Positions 8,309-21,785 of a DNA stretch of 64,000 nucleotides are shown in pieces. The notes below the pieces were generated by a model, which saw only the letters and a list, made by a program, of their open reading frames with translations, was not told the DNA's origin and searched no databases. The DNA is taken from assembly GCA_958299035.1 (NCBI GenBank), contig CATQJL010000223.1, positions 54,914,302 through 54,978,301 of the forward strand. The letters run 5' to 3'. Every line of letters begins with the position of its first letter. Position 1 is the first letter of the stretch. Made by a program: the position numbers and the translations under genes. Source of the stretch: Cylicocyclus nassatus (lineage: Eukaryota > Nematoda > Chromadorea > Rhabditida > Strongylidae).

Positions 8309-8380
8309 GGCCCCGTGGTGTAGCGGTTAGCACTCAGGACTCTGAATCCTGCGACGTGAGTTCAAATCTCACAGGGACCT
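8309..8380 (+). tRNA. tRNA-Gln (CUG) copy with two acceptor-stem mismatches
   Basis: Starts GGCCCCG (C3 opposite A70) and has A66 opposite G7. Two unpaired positions make it a likely poor substrate. It is the only full copy seen with C3. Confidence 0.85.
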
Positions 8381-11300
8381 AGTCTTTTGCGCAAAGTCTT
8401 CAATACTTCGTCATCGTCAAGAGGGCTTTGCGATGAGGATAGAATGGAAAACCGTTCTCAGCGATGCGAATGCGATCGGTGGTCCCGTGGTGTAGCGGTT
8501 AGCACTCAGGACTCTGGATCCTGCGCAAGGTCCTCAATACTTCGTCATCGTCAAGAGGGCTTTGCGATGAGGATAGAATGGAAAACAGTTCTCAGCGATG
8601 CGAATGCGATCGGTGGTCCCGTGGTGTAGCGGTTAGCACTCAGGACTCTGTATCCTGCGCAAGGTCTCCAATACTTCGTCATTTTCAGGAGGGCTTTGCG
8701 ATGAGGATAGAATGGAAAACCGTTCTCAGCGATGCGAATGCGATCGGTGGTCCCGTGGTGTAGCGGTTAGCACTCAGGACTCTGAATCCTGCGACGTGAG
8801 TTCAAATCTCACCGGGACCTAGTCTTTTGCGCAAGGTCTCTAATACTTCGTCATTGTCAGGAGGGCTTTGCGATGAGGTTAGAATGGAAAACCGTTCTCA
8901 GCGATGCGAATGCGATCGGTGGTCCCGTGGTGTAGCGGTTAGCACTCAGGACTCTGAATCCTGCGACGTGAGTTCAAATCTCACCGGGACCTAGTCTTTT
9001 GCGCAAAGTCTTCAATACTTCGTCATCGTCAAGAGGGCTTTGCGATGAGGATAGAATGGAAAACAGTTCTCAGCGATGCGAATGCGATCGGTGGTCCCGT
9101 GGTGTAGCGGTTAGCACTCAGGACTCTGGATCCTGCGCAAGGTCTCCAATACTTCGTCATTTTCAGGAGGGCTTTGCGATGAGGATAGAATGGAAAACCG
9201 TTCTCAGCGATGCGAATGCGATCGGTGGTCCCGTGGTGTAGCGGTTAGCACTCAGGACTCTGGATCCTGCGCAAGGTCTTCAATACTTCGCCATCGTCAA
9301 GAGGGCTTTGCGATGAGGATAGAATGGAAAACAGTTCTCAGCGATGCGAATGCGATCGGTGGTCCCGTGGTGTAGCGGTTAGCACTCAGGACTCTGAATC
9401 CTGCGACGTGAGTTCAAATCTCACCGGGACCTAGTCTTTTGCGCAAGGTCTCTAATACTTCGTCATTGTCAGGAGGGCTTTGCGATGAGGTTAGAATGGA
9501 AAACCGTTCTCAGCGATGCGAATGCGATCGGTGGTCCCGTGGTGTAGCGGTTAGCACTCAGGACTCTGAATCCTGCGACGTGAGTTCAAATCTCACCGGG
9601 ACCTAGTCTTTTGCGCAAGGTCTCTAATACTTCGTCATTGTCAGGAGGGCTTTGCGATGAGGTTAGAATGGAAAACCGTTCTCAGCGATGCGAATGCGAT
9701 CGGTGGTCCCGTGGTGTAGCGGTTAGCACTCAGGACTCTGAATCCTGCGACGTGAGTTCAAATCTCACCGGGACCTAGTCTTTTGCGCAAAGTCTTCAAT
9801 ACTTCGTCATCGTCAAGAGGGCTTTGCGATGAGGATAGAATGGAAAACAGTTCTCAGCGATGCGAATGCGATCGGTGGTCCCGTGGTGTAGCGGTTAGCA
9901 CTCAGGACTCTGAATCCTGCGACGTGAGTTCAAATCTCACAGGGACCTAGTCTTTTGCGCAAAGTCTTCAATACTTCGTCATCGTCAAGAGGGCTTTGCG
10001 ATGAGGATAGAATGGAAAACCGTTCTCAGCGATGCGAATGCGATCGGTGGTCCCGTGGTGTAGCGGTTAGCACTCAGGACTCTGGATCCTGCGCAAGGTC
10101 TTCAATACTTCGCCATCGTCAAGAGGGCTTTGCGATGAGGATAGAATGGAAAACTGTTCTCAGCGATGCGAATGCGATCGGTGGTCCCGTGGTGTAGCGG
10201 TTAGCACTCAGGACTCTGAATCCTGCGACGTGAGTTCAAATCTCACCGGGACCTAGTCTTTTGCGCAAAGTCTTCAATATTTCGTCATCGTCAAGAGGGC
10301 TTTGCGATGAGGATAGAATGGAAAACAGTTCTCAGCGATGCGAATGCGATCGGTGGTCCCGTGGTGTAGCGGTTAGCACTCAGGACTCTGGATCCTGCGC
10401 AAGGTCTTCAATACTTCGTCATCGTCAAGAGGGCTTTGCGATGAGGACAGAATGGAAAACAGTTCTCAGCGATGCGAATGCGATCGGTGGTCCCGTGGTG
10501 TAGCGGTTAGCACTCAGGACTCTGAATCCTGCGACGTGAGTTCAAATCTCACCGGGACCTAGTCTTTTGCGCAAGGTCTCTAATACTTCGTCATTGTCAG
10601 GAGGGCTTTGCGATGAGGATAGAATGGAAAACAGTTCTCAGCGATGCGAATGCGATCGGTGGTCCCGTGGTGTAGCGGTTAGCACTCAGGACTCTGGATC
10701 CTGCGCAAGGTCTTCAATACTTCGCCATCGTCAAGAGGGCTTTGCGATGAGGATAGAATGGAAAACAGTTCTCAGCGATGCGAATGCGATCGGTGGTCCC
10801 GTGGTGTAGCGGTTAGCACTCAGGACTCTGAATCCTGCGACGTGAGTTCAAATCTCACCGGGACCTAGTCTTTTGCGCAAAGTCTTCAATACTTCGTCAT
10901 CGTCAAGAGGGCTTTGCGATGAGGATAGAATGGAAAACAGTTCTCAGCGATGCGAATGCGATCGGTGGTCCCGTGGTGTAGCGGTTAGCACTCAGGACTC
11001 TGGATCCTGCGCAAGGTCTCCAATACTTCGTCATTTTCAGGAGGGCTTTGCGATGAGGATAGAATGGAAAACCGTTCTCAGCGATGCGAATGCGATCGGT
11101 GGTCCCGTGGTGTAGCGGTTAGCACTCAGGACTCTGGATCCTGCGCAAGGTCTTCAATACTTCGCCATCGTCAAGAGGGCTTTGCGATGAGGATAGAATG
11201 GAAAACAGTTCTCAGCGATGCGAATGCGATCGGTGGTCCCGTGGTGTAGCGGTTAGCACTCAGGACTCTGAATCCTGCGACGTGAGTTCAAATCTCACCG

Positions 11301-14300
11301 GGACCTAGTCTTTTGCGCAAGGTCTCTAATACTTCGTCATTGTCAGGAGGGCTTTGCGATGAGGTTAGAATGGAAAACCGTTCTCAGCGATGCGAATGCG
11401 ATCGGTGGTCCCGTGGTGTAGCGGTTAGCACTCAGGACTCTGAATCCTGCGACGTGAGTTCAAATCTCACCGGGACCTAGTCTTTTGCGCAAGGTCTCTA
11501 ATACTTCGTCATTGTCAGGAGGGCTTTGCGATGAGGTTAGAATGGAAAACCGTTCTCAGCGATGCGAATGCGATCGGTGGTCCCGTGGTGTAGCGGTTAG
11601 CACTCAGGACTCTGAATCCTGCGACGTGAGTTCAAATCTCACCGGGACCTAGTCTTTTGCGCAAAGTCTTCAATACTTCGTCATCGTCAAGAGGGCTTTG
11701 CGATGAGGATAGAATGGAAAACAGTTCTCAGCGATGCGAATGCGATCGGTGGTCCCGTGGTGTAGCGGTTAGCACTCAGGACTCTGAATCCTGCGACGTG
11801 AGTTCAAATCTCACAGGGACCTAGTCTTTTGCGCAAAGTCTTCAATACTTCGTCATCGTCAAGAGGGCTTTGCGATGAGGATAGAATGGAAAACCGTTCT
11901 CAGCGATGCGAATGCGATCGGTGGTCCCGTGGTGTAGCGGTTAGCACTCAGGACTCTGGATCCTGCGCAAGGTCTTCAATACTTCGTCATCGTCAAGAGG
12001 GCTTTGCGATGAGGACAGAATGGAAAACAGTTCTCAGCGATGCGAATGCGATCGGTGGTCCCGTGGTGTAGCGGTTAGCACTCAGGACTCTGAATCCTGC
12101 GACGTGAGTTCAAATCTCACCGGGACCTAGTCTTTTGCGCAAGGTCTCTAATACTTCGTCATTGTCAGGAGGGCTTTGCGATGAGGATAGAATGGAAAAC
12201 AGTTCTCAGCGATGCGAATGCGATCGGTGGTCCCGTGGTGTAGCGGTTAGCACTCAGGACTCTGGATCCTGCGCAAGGTCTTCAATACTTCGCCATCGTC
12301 AAGAGGGCTTTGCGATGAGGATAGAATGGAAAACAGTTCTCAGCGATGCGAATGCGATCGGTGGTCCCGTGGTGTAGCGGTTAGCACTCAGGACTCTGAA
12401 TCCTGCGACGTGAGTTCAAATCTCACCGGGACCTAGTCTTTTGCGCAAGGTCTCTAATACTTCGTCATTGTCAGGAGGGCTTTGCGATGAGGTTAGAATG
12501 GAAAACCGTTCTCAGCGATGCGAATGCGATCGGTGGTCCCGTGGTGTAGCGGTTAGCACTCAGGACTCTGAATCCTGCGACGTGAGTTCAAATCTCACAG
12601 GGACCTAGTCTTTTGCGCAAAGTCTTCAATACTTCGTCATCGTCAAGAGGGCTTTGCGATGAGGATAGAATGGAAAACCGTTCTCAGCGATGCGAATGCG
12701 ATCGGTGGTCCCGTGGTGTAGCGGTTAGCACTCAGGACTCTGGATCCTGCGCAAGGTCCTCAATACTTCGTCATCGTCAAGAGGGCTTTGCGATGAGGAT
12801 AGAATGGAAAACAGTTCTCAGCGATGCGAATGCGATCGGTGGTCCCGTGGTGTAGCGGTTAGCACTCAGGACTCTGTATCCTGCGCAAGGTCTCCAATAC
12901 TTCGTCATTTTCAGGAGGGCTTTGCGATGAGGATAGAATGGAAAACCGTTCTCAGCGATGCGAATGCGATCGGTGGTCCCGTGGTGTAGCGGTTAGCACT
13001 CAGGACTCTGGATCCTGCGCAAAGTCTTCAATACTTCGCCATCGTCAAGAGGGCTTTGCGATCAGGATAAAATGGAAAACAGTTCTCAGCGATGCGAATG
13101 CGATCGGTGGTCCCGTGGTGTAGCGGTTAGCACTCAGGACTCTGAATCCTGCGACGTGAGTTCAAATCTCACCGGGACCTAGTCTTTTGCGCAAAGTCTT
13201 CAATACTTCGTCATCGTCAAGAGGGCTTTGCGATGAGGATAGAATGGAAAACAGTTCTCAGCGATGCGAATGCGATCGGTGGTCCCGTGGTGTAGCGGTT
13301 AGCACTCAGGACTCTGGATCCTGCGCAAGGTCTCCAATACTTCGTCATTTTCAGGAGGGCTTTGCGATGAGGATAGAATGGAAAACCGTTCTCAGCGATG
13401 CGAATGCGATCGGTGGTCCCGTGGTGTAGCGGTTAGCACTCAGGACTCTGAATCCTGCGACGTGAGTTCAAATCTCACCGGGACCTAGTCTTTTGCGCAA
13501 AGTCTTCAATACTTCGTCATCGTCAAGAGGGCTTTGCGATGAGGATAGAATGGAAAACAGTTCTCAGCGATGCGAATGCGATCGGTGGTCCCGTGGTGTA
13601 GCGGTTAGCACTCAGGACTCTGGATCCTGCGCAAGGTCTCCAATACTTCGTCATTTTCAGGAGGGCTTTGCGATGAGGATAGAATGGAAAACCGTTCTCA
13701 GCGATGCGAATGCGATCGGTGGTCCCGTGGTGTAGCGGTTAGCACTCAGGACTCTGGATCCTGCGCAAGGTCTTCAATACTTCGCCATCGTCAAGAGGGC
13801 TTTGCGATGAGGATAGAATGGAAAACAGTTCTCAGCGATGCGAATGCGATCGGTGGTCCCGTGGTGTAGCGGTTAGCACTCAGGACTCTGAATCCTGCGA
13901 CGTGAGTTCAAATCTCACCGGGACCTAGTCTTTTGCGCAAGGTCTCTAATACTTCGTCATTGTCAGGAGGGCTTTGCGATGAGGTTAGAATGGAAAACCG
14001 TTCTCAGCGATGCGAATGCGATCGGTGGTCCCGTGGTGTAGCGGTTAGCACTCAGGACTCTGAATCCTGCGACGTGAGTTCAAATCTCACCGGGACCTAG
14101 TCTTTTGCGCAAAGTCTTCAATACTTCGTCATCGTCAAGAGGGCTTTGCGATGAGGATAGAATGGAAAACAGTTCTCAGCGATGCGAATGCGATCGGTGG
14201 TCCCGTGGTGTAGCGGTTAGCACTCAGGACTCTGAATCCTGCGACGTGAGTTCAAATCTCACCGGGACCTAGTCTTTTGCGCAAGGTCTCTAATACTTCG

Positions 14301-16244
14301 TCATCGTCAAGAGGGCTTTGCGATGAGGATAGAATGGAAAACCGTTCTCAGCGATGCGAATGCGATCGGTGGTCCCGTGGTGTAGCGGTTAGCACTCAGG
14401 ACTCTGGATCCTGCGCAAGGTCTTCAATACTTCGCCATCGTCAAGAGGGCTTTGCGATGAGGATAGAATGGAAAACTGTTCTCAGCGATGCGAATGCGAT
14501 CGGTGGTCCCGTGGTGTAGCGGTTAGCACTCAGGACTCTGAATCCTGCGACGTGAGTTCAAATCTCACCGGGACCTAGTCTTTTGCGCAAGGTCTCTAAT
14601 ACTTCGTCATTGTCAGGAGGGCTTTGCGATGAGGTTAGAATGGAAAACCGTTCTCAGCGATGCGAATGCGATTGGTGGTCCCGTGGTGTAGCGGTTAGCA
14701 CTCAGGACTCTGGATCCTGCGCAAGGTCTTCAATACTTCGCCATCGTCAAGAGGGCTTTGCGATGAGGATAGAATGGAAAACAGTTCTCAGCGATGCGAA
14801 TGCGATCGGTGGTCCCGTGGTGTAGCGGTTAGCACTCAGGACTCTGAATCCTGCGACGTGAGTTCAAATCTCACCGGGACCTAGTCTTTTGCGCAAGGTC
14901 TCTAATACTTCGTCATTGTCAGGAGGGCTTTGCGATGAGGTTAGAATGGAAAACCGTTCTCAGCGATGCGAATGCGATCGGTGGTCCCGTGGTGTAGCGG
15001 TTAGCACTCAGGACTCTGAATCCTGCGACGTGAGTTCAAATCTCACCGGGACCTAGTCTTTTGCGCAAAGTCTTCAATACTTCGTCATCGTCAAGAGGGC
15101 TTTGCGATGAGGATAGAATGGAAAACAGTTCTCAGCGATGCGAATGCGATCGGTGGTCCCGTGGTGTAGCGGTTAGCACTCAGGACTCTGAATCCTGCGA
15201 CGTGAGTTCAAATCTCACAGGGACCTAGTCTTTTGCGCAAAGTCTTCAATACTTCGTCATCGTCAAGAGGGCTTTGCGATGAGGATAGAATGGAAAACAG
15301 TTCTCAGCGATGCGAATGCGATCGGTGGTCCCGTGGTGTAGCGGTTAGCACTCAGGACTCTGAATCCTGCGACGTGAGTTCAAATCTCACAGGGACCTAG
15401 TCTTTTGCGCAAGGTCTCTAATACTTCGTCATCGTCAAGAGGGCTTTGCGATGAGGATAGAATGGAAAACCGTTCTCAGCGATGCGAATGCGATCGGTGG
15501 TCCCGTGGTGTAGCGGTTAGCACTCAGGACTCTGGATCCTGCGCAAGGTCTTCAATACTTCGCCATCGTCAAGAGGGCTTTGCGATGAGGATAGAATGGA
15601 AAACTGTTCTCAGCGATGCGAATGCGATCGGTGGTCCCGTGGTGTAGCGGTTAGCACTCAGGACTCTGAATCCTGCGACGTGAGTTCAAATCTCACAGGG
15701 ACCTAGTCTTTTGCGCAAAGTCTTCAATACTTCGTCATCGTCAAGAGGGCTTTGCGATGAGGATAGAATGGAAAACCGTTCTCAGCGATGCGAATGCGAT
15801 CGGTGGTCCCGTGGTGTAGCGGTTAGCACTCAGGACTCTGAATCCTGCGACGTGAGTTCAAATCTCACCGGGACCTAGTCTTTTGCGCAAAGTCTTTAAT
15901 ACTTCGTCATTGTCAAGAGGGCTTTGCGATGAGGATAGAATGGAAAACAGTTCTCAGCGATGCGAATGCGATCGGTGGTCCCGTGGTGTAGCGGTTAGCA
16001 CTCAGGACTCTGGATCCTGCGCAAGGTCTTCAATACTTCGCCATCGTCAAGAGGGCTTTGCGATGAGGATAGAATGGAAAACAGTTCTCAGCGATGCGAA
16101 TGCGATCGGTGGTCCCGTGGTGTAGCGGTTAGCACTCAGGACTCTGTATCCTGCGCAAGGTCTCCAATACTTCGTCATTTTCAGGAGGGCTTTGCGATGA
16201 GGATAGAATGGAAAACCGTTCTCAGCGATGCGAATGCGATCGGT

Positions 16245-16316
16245 GGTCCCGTGGTGTGGCGGTTAGCACTCAGGACTCTGAATCCTGCGACGTGAGTTCA
16301 AATCTCACCGGGACCT
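16245..16316 (+). tRNA. tRNA-Gln (CUG) copy with A14 replaced by G
   Basis: The D loop reads GTGTGGCGG, so A14 is G. A14 normally pairs with U8 and is an invariant A-box base, so both folding and TFIIIC binding may suffer. The same change is in the copies at 27720, 28160, 29117 and 29557. Confidence 0.85.
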
Positions 16317-16416
16317 AGTCTTTTGCGCAAAGTCTTCAATACTTCGTCATCGTCAAGAGGGCTTTGCGATGAGGATAGAATGGAAAACAGTTCTCAGCGA
16401 TGCGAATGCGATCGGT

Positions 16417-16488
16417 GATCCCGTGGTGTAGCGGTTAGCACTCAGGACTCTGAATCCTGCGACGTGAGTTCAAATCTCACAGGGACCT
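16417..16488 (+). tRNA. tRNA-Gln (CUG) copy with A2 and A66
   Basis: Starts GATCCCG and ends AGGGACC, so A2 faces C71 and A66 faces G7. Two acceptor mismatches make function doubtful. Confidence 0.8.
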
Positions 16489-17850
16489 AGTCTTTTGCGC
16501 AAAGTCTTCAATACTTCGTCATCGTCAAGAGGGCTTTGCGCTGAGGATAGAATGGAAAACCGTTCTCAGCGATGCGAATGCGATCGGTGGTCCCGTGGTG
16601 TAGCGGTTAGCACTCAGGACTCTGAATCCTGCGACGTGAGTTCAAATCTCACAGGGACCTAGTCTTTTGCGCAAAGTCTTCAATACTTCGTCATCGTCAA
16701 GAGGGCTTTGCGATGAGGATAGAATGGAAAACCGTTCTCAGCGATGCGAATGCGATCGGTGGTCCCGTGGTGTAGCGGTTAGCACTCAGGACTCTGGATC
16801 CTGCGCAAGGTCTTCAATACTTCGCCATCGTCAAGAGGGCTTTGCGATGAGGATAGAATGGAAAACTGTTCTCAGCGATGCGAATGCGATCGGTGGTCCC
16901 GTGGTGTAGCGGTTAGCACTCAGGACTCTGAATCCTGCGACGTGAGTTCAAATCTCACCGGGACCTAGTCTTTTGCGCAAAGTCTTCAATATTTCGTCAT
17001 CGTCAAGAGGGCTTTGCGATGAGGATAGAATGGAAAACAGTTCTCAGCGATGCGAATGCGATCGGTGGTCCCGTGGTGTAGCGGTTAGCACTCAGGACTC
17101 TGGATCCTGCGCAAGGTCTTCAATACTACGTCATCGTCAAGAGGGCTTTGCGATGAGGACAGAATGGAAAACAGTTCTCAGCGATGCGAATGCGATCGGT
17201 GGTCCCGTGGTGTAGCGGTTAGCACTCAGGACTCTGAATCCTGCGACGTGAGTTCAAATCTCACAGGGACCTAGTCTTTTGCGCAAAGTCTTCAATACTT
17301 CGTCATCGTCAAGAGGGCTTTGCGATGAGGATAGAATGGAAAACCGTTCTCAGCGATGCGAATGCGATCGGTGGTCCCGTGGTGTAGCGGTTAGCACTCA
17401 GGACTCTGAATCCTGCGACGTGAGTTCAAATCTCACAGGGACCTAGTCTTTTGCGCAAAGTCTTCAATACTTCGTCATCGTCAAGAGGGCTTTGCGATGA
17501 GGATAGAATGGAAAACCGTTCTCAGCGATGCGAATGCGATCGGTGGTCCCGTGGTGTAGCGGTTAGCACTCAGGACTCTGGATCCTGCGCAAGGTCTTCA
17601 ATACTTCGCCATCGTCAAGAGGGCTTTGCGATGAGGATAGAATGGAAAACTGTTCTCAGCGATGCGAATGCGATCGGTGGTCCCGTGGTGTAGCGGTTAG
17701 CACTCAGGACTCTGAATCCTGCGACGTGAGTTCAAATCTCACCGGGACCTAGTCTTTTGCGCAAAGTCTTCAATATTTCGTCATCGTCAAGAGGGCTTTG
17801 CGATGAGGATAGAATGGAAAACAGTTCTCAGCGATGCGAATGCGATCGGT

Positions 17851-17874
17851 GGTCCCGTGGTGTAGCGGTTAGCG
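17851..17874 (+). pseudogene. doubly deleted tRNA-Gln remnant (113-bp unit)
   Basis: Only the 5' acceptor strand and most of the D arm remain (to GGTTAGC), then the spacer GCAAGGTC. It derives from the 38-bp-deleted type by a further 21-bp loss at a GC microhomology, which removes the whole anticodon arm. Nine copies: starts 17851, 19838, 22515, 30379, 31486, 32937, 35788, 37029 and 39229. Confidence 0.9.
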
Positions 17875-18613
17875 CAAGGTCTTCAATACTTCGTCATCGT
17901 CAAGAGGGCTTTGCGATGAGGACAGAATGGAAAACAGTTCTCAGCGATGCGAATGCGATCGGTGGTCCCGTGGTGTAGCGGTTAGCACTCAGGACTCTGA
18001 ATCCTGCGACGTGAGTTCAAATCTCACCGGGACCTAGTCTTTTGCGCAAAGTCTTTAATACTTCGTCATTGTCAAGAGGGCTTTGCGATGAGGATAGAAT
18101 GGAAAACAGTTCTCAGCGATGCGAATGCGATCGGTGGTCCCGTGGTGTAGCGGTTAGCACTCAGGACTCTGAATCCTGCGCAAGGTCTTCAATACTTCGC
18201 CATCGTCAAGAGGGCTTTGCGATGAGGATAGAATGGAAAACAGTTCTCAGCGATGCGAATGCGATCGGTGGTCCCGTGGTGTAGCGGTTAGCACTCAGGA
18301 CTCTGAATCCTGCGACGTGAGTTCAAATCTCACCGGGACCTAGTCTTTTGCGCAAGGTCTCTAATACTTCGTCATTGTCAGGAGGGCTTTGCGATGAGGT
18401 TAGAATGGAAAACCGTTCTCAGCGATGCGAATGCGATCGGTGGTCCCGTGGTGTAGCGGTTAGCACTCAGGACTCTGAATCCTGCGACGTGAGTTCAAAT
18501 CTCACCGGGACCTAGTCTTTTGCGCAAAGTCTTCAATACTTCGTCATCGTCAAGAGGGCTTTGCGATGAGGATAGAATGGAAAACAGTTCTCAGCGATGC
18601 GAATGCGATCGGT

Positions 18614-18685
18614 GGTCCCGTGGTGTATCGGTTAGCACTCAGGACTCTGAATCCTGCGACGTGAGTTCAAATCTCACCGGGACCT
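18614..18685 (+). tRNA. tRNA-Gln (CUG) copy with G15 replaced by T
   Basis: The D loop reads GTGTATCGG. G15 normally makes the Levitt pair with C48, so this copy may fold poorly. It is the only full-length copy noted with this change. Confidence 0.8.
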
Positions 18686-20600
18686 AGTCTTTTGCGCAAG
18701 GTCTCTAATACTTCGTCATTGTCAGGAGGGCTTTGCGATGAGGTTAGAATGGAAAACCGTTCTCAGCGATGCGAATGCGATCGGTGGTCCCGTGGTGTAG
18801 CGGTTAGCACTCAGGACTCTGAATCCTGCGACGTGAGTTCAAATCTCACCGGGACCTAGTCTTTTGCGCAAAGTCTTCAATACTTCGTCATCGTCAAGAG
18901 GGCTTTGCGATGAGGATAGAATGGAAAACAGTTCTCAGCGATGCGAATGCGATCGGTGGTCCCGTGGTGTAGCGGTTAGCACTCAGGACTCTGGATCCTG
19001 CGCAAGGTCTTCAATACTTCGTCATCGTCAAGAGGGCTTTGCGATGAGGATAGAATGGAAAACAGTTCTCAGCGATGCGAATGCGATCGGTGGTCCCGTG
19101 GTGTAGCGGTTAGCACTCAGGACTCTGGATCCTGCGCAAGGTCTTCAATACTTCGCCATCGTCAAGAGGGCTTTGCGATGAGGATAGAATGGAAAACCGT
19201 TCTCAGCGATGCGAATGCGATCGGTGGTCCCGTGGTGTAGCGGTTAGCACTCAGGACTCTGGATCCTGCGCAAGGTCTTCAATACTTCGCCATCGTCAAG
19301 AGGGCTTTGCGATGAGGATAGAATGGAAAACTGTTCTCAGCGATGCGAATGCGATCGGTGGTCCCGTGGTGTAGCGGTTAGCACTCAGGACTCTGAATCC
19401 TGCGACGTGAGTTCAAATCTCACAGGGACCTAGTCTTTTGCGCAAAGTCTTCAATACTTCGTCATCGTCAAGAGGGCTTTGCGATGAGGATAGAATGGAA
19501 AACCGTTCTCAGCGATGCGAATGCGATCGGTGGTCCCGTGGTGTAGCGGTTAGCACTCAGGACTCTGGATCCTGCGCAAGGTCTTCAATACTTCGCCATC
19601 GTCAAGAGGGCTTTGCGATGAGGATAGAATGGAAAACTGTTCTCAGCGATGCGAATGCGATCGGTGGTCCCGTGGTGTAGCGGTTAGCACTCAGGACTCT
19701 GAATCCTGCGACGTGAGTTCAAATCTCACCGGGACCTAGTCTTTTGCGCAAAGTCTTCAATATTTCGTCATCGTCAAGAGGGCTTTGCGATGAGGATAGA
19801 ATGGAAAACAGTTCTCAGCGATGCGAATGCGATCGGTGGTCCCGTGGTGTAGCGGTTAGCGCAAGGTCTTCAATACTTCGTCATCGTCAAGAGGGCTTTG
19901 CGATGAGGACAGAATGGAAAACAGTTCTCAGCGATGCGAATGCGATCGGTGGTCCCGTGGTGTAGCGGTTAGCACTCAGGACTCTGAATCCTGCGACGTG
20001 AGTTCAAATCTCACCGGGACCTAGTCTTTTGCGCAAAGTCTTTAATACTTCGTCATTGTCAAGAGGGCTTTGCGATGAGGATAGAATGGAAAACAGTTCT
20101 CAGCGATGCGAATGCGATCGGTGGTCCCGTGGTGTAGCGGTTAGCACTCAGGACTCTGGATCCTGCGCAAGGTCTTCAATACTTCGCCATCGTCAAGAGG
20201 GCTTTGCGATGAGGATAGAATGGAAAACAGTTCTCAGCGATGCGAATGCGATCGGTGGTCCCGTGGTGTAGCGGTTAGCACTCAGGACTCTGAATCCTGC
20301 GACGTGAGTTCAAATCTCACCGGGACCTAGTCTTTTGCGCAAGGTCTCTAATACTTCGTCATTGTCAGGAGGGCTTTGCGATGAGGTTAGAATGGAAAAC
20401 CGTTCTCAGCGATGCGAATGCGATCGGTGGTCCCGTGGTGTAGCGGTTAGCACTCAGGACTCTGAATCCTGCGACGTGAGTTCAAATCTCACCGGGACCT
20501 AGTCTTTTGCGCAAAGTCTTCAATACTTCGTCATCGTCAAGAGGGCTTTGCGATGAGGATAGAATGGAAAACAGTTCTCAGCGATGCGAATGCGATCGGT

Positions 20601-20672
20601 GGTCCCGTGGTGTAGCGGTTAGCACTCAGGACTCTGAATCCTGCGACCTGAGTTCAAATCTCACCGGGACCT
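20601..20672 (+). tRNA. tRNA-Gln (CUG) copy with C49 (T-stem mismatch)
   Basis: The T stem reads CTGAG/CTCAC, so C49 faces C65. This lone copy is far to the left of the six other C49 copies at 53716, 55424, 57440, 59286, 61302 and 62530, so the change may have arisen twice or been moved by conversion. Confidence 0.85.
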
Positions 20673-21424
20673 AGTCTTTTGCGCAAGGTCTCTAATACTT
20701 CGTCATTGTCAGGAGGGCTTTGCGATGAGGTTAGAATGGAAAACCGTTCTCAGCGATGCGAATGCGATCGGTGGTCCCGTGGTGTAGCGGTTAGCACTCA
20801 GGACTCTGAATCCTGCGACGTGAGTTCAAATCTCACCGGGACCTAGTCTTTTGCGCAAAGTCTTCAATACTTCGTCATCGTCAAGAGGGCTTTGCGATGA
20901 GGATAGAATGGAAAACAGTTCTCAGCGATGCGAATGCGATCGGTGGTCCCGTGGTGTAGCGGTTAGCACTCAGGACTCTGGATCCTGCGCAAGGTCTTCA
21001 ATACTTCGTCATCGTCAAGAGGGCTTTGCGATGAGGATAGAATGGAAAACAGTTCTCAGCGATGCGAATGCGATCGGTTCGGTCCCGTGGTGTAGCGGTT
21101 AGCACTCAGGACTCTGAATCCTGCGACGTGAGTTCAAATCTCACAGGGACCTAGTCTTTTGCGCAAAGTCTTCAATACTTCGTCATCGTCAAGAGGGCTT
21201 TGCGATGAGGATAGAACGGAAAACCGTTCTCAGCGATGCGAATGCGATCGGTGGTCCCGTGGTGTAGCGGTTAGCACTCAGGACTCTGAATCCTGCGACG
21301 TGAGTTCAAATCTCACCGGGACCTAGTCTTTTGCGCAAAGTCTTCAATACTTCGTCATCGTCAAGAGGGCTTTGCGATGAGGATAGAATGGAAAACCGTT
21401 CTCAGCGATGCGAATGCGATCGGT

Positions 21425-21478
21425 GGTCCCGTGGTGTAGCGATAGCACTCAGGACTCTGGATCCTGCGCAAGGTCTTC
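21425..21478 (+). pseudogene. truncated tRNA-Gln with altered D loop
   Basis: The D loop reads TAGCGATAGC instead of TAGCGGTTAGC, a one-base-shorter variant that destroys the GG of the D loop. It occurs only in truncated copies at 21425, 24752, 26188 and 27280, marking recent block duplication. Confidence 0.85.
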
Positions 21479-21729
21479 AATACTTCGCCATCGTCAAGAG
21501 GACTTTGCGATGAGGATAGAATGGAAAACAGTTCTCAGCGATGCGAATGCGATCGGTGGTCCCGTGGTGTAGCGGTTAGCACTCAGGACTCTGAATCCTG
21601 CGACGTGAGTTCAAATCTCACCGGGACCTAGTCTTTTGCGCAAAGTCTTCAATACTTCGTCATCGTCAAGAGGGCTTTGCGATGAGGATAGAATGGAAAA
21701 CAGTTCTCAGCGATGCGAATGCGATCGGT

Positions 21730-21785
21730 GGTCCCGTGGTGTAGCGGTTAGCACTCAGGACCTCTGGATCCTGCGCAAGGTCTTC
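21730..21785 (+). pseudogene. truncated tRNA-Gln with extra C in the anticodon arm
   Basis: Reads CAGGACCTCTGGATCC, one base longer than its relatives. Copies start at 21730, 25057, 26493, 27585, 28810, 38750, 45182 and 47577, always one full unit after an intact copy. A useful marker of shared ancestry. Confidence 0.85.

Larger units (their letters stand above)
6949..15054 (+). tRNA. array block 1: 29 full-length tRNA-Gln genes
   Basis: Full-length 72-nt copies start at 7085, 7525, 7831, 8137, 8309, 8749, 8921, 9361, 9533, 9705, 9877, 10183, 10489, 10795, 11235, 11407, 11579, 11751, 12057, 12363, 12535, 13109, 13415, 13855, 14027, 14199, 14505, 14811 and 14983; each ends 71 bp later. Copies at 8309, 9877, 11751 and 12535 carry A instead of C at position 66, a mismatch with G7. 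Most copies have the plain GGTGG linker. This block is the richest in T37 and TTTT-bearing truncated copies. Confidence 0.95.
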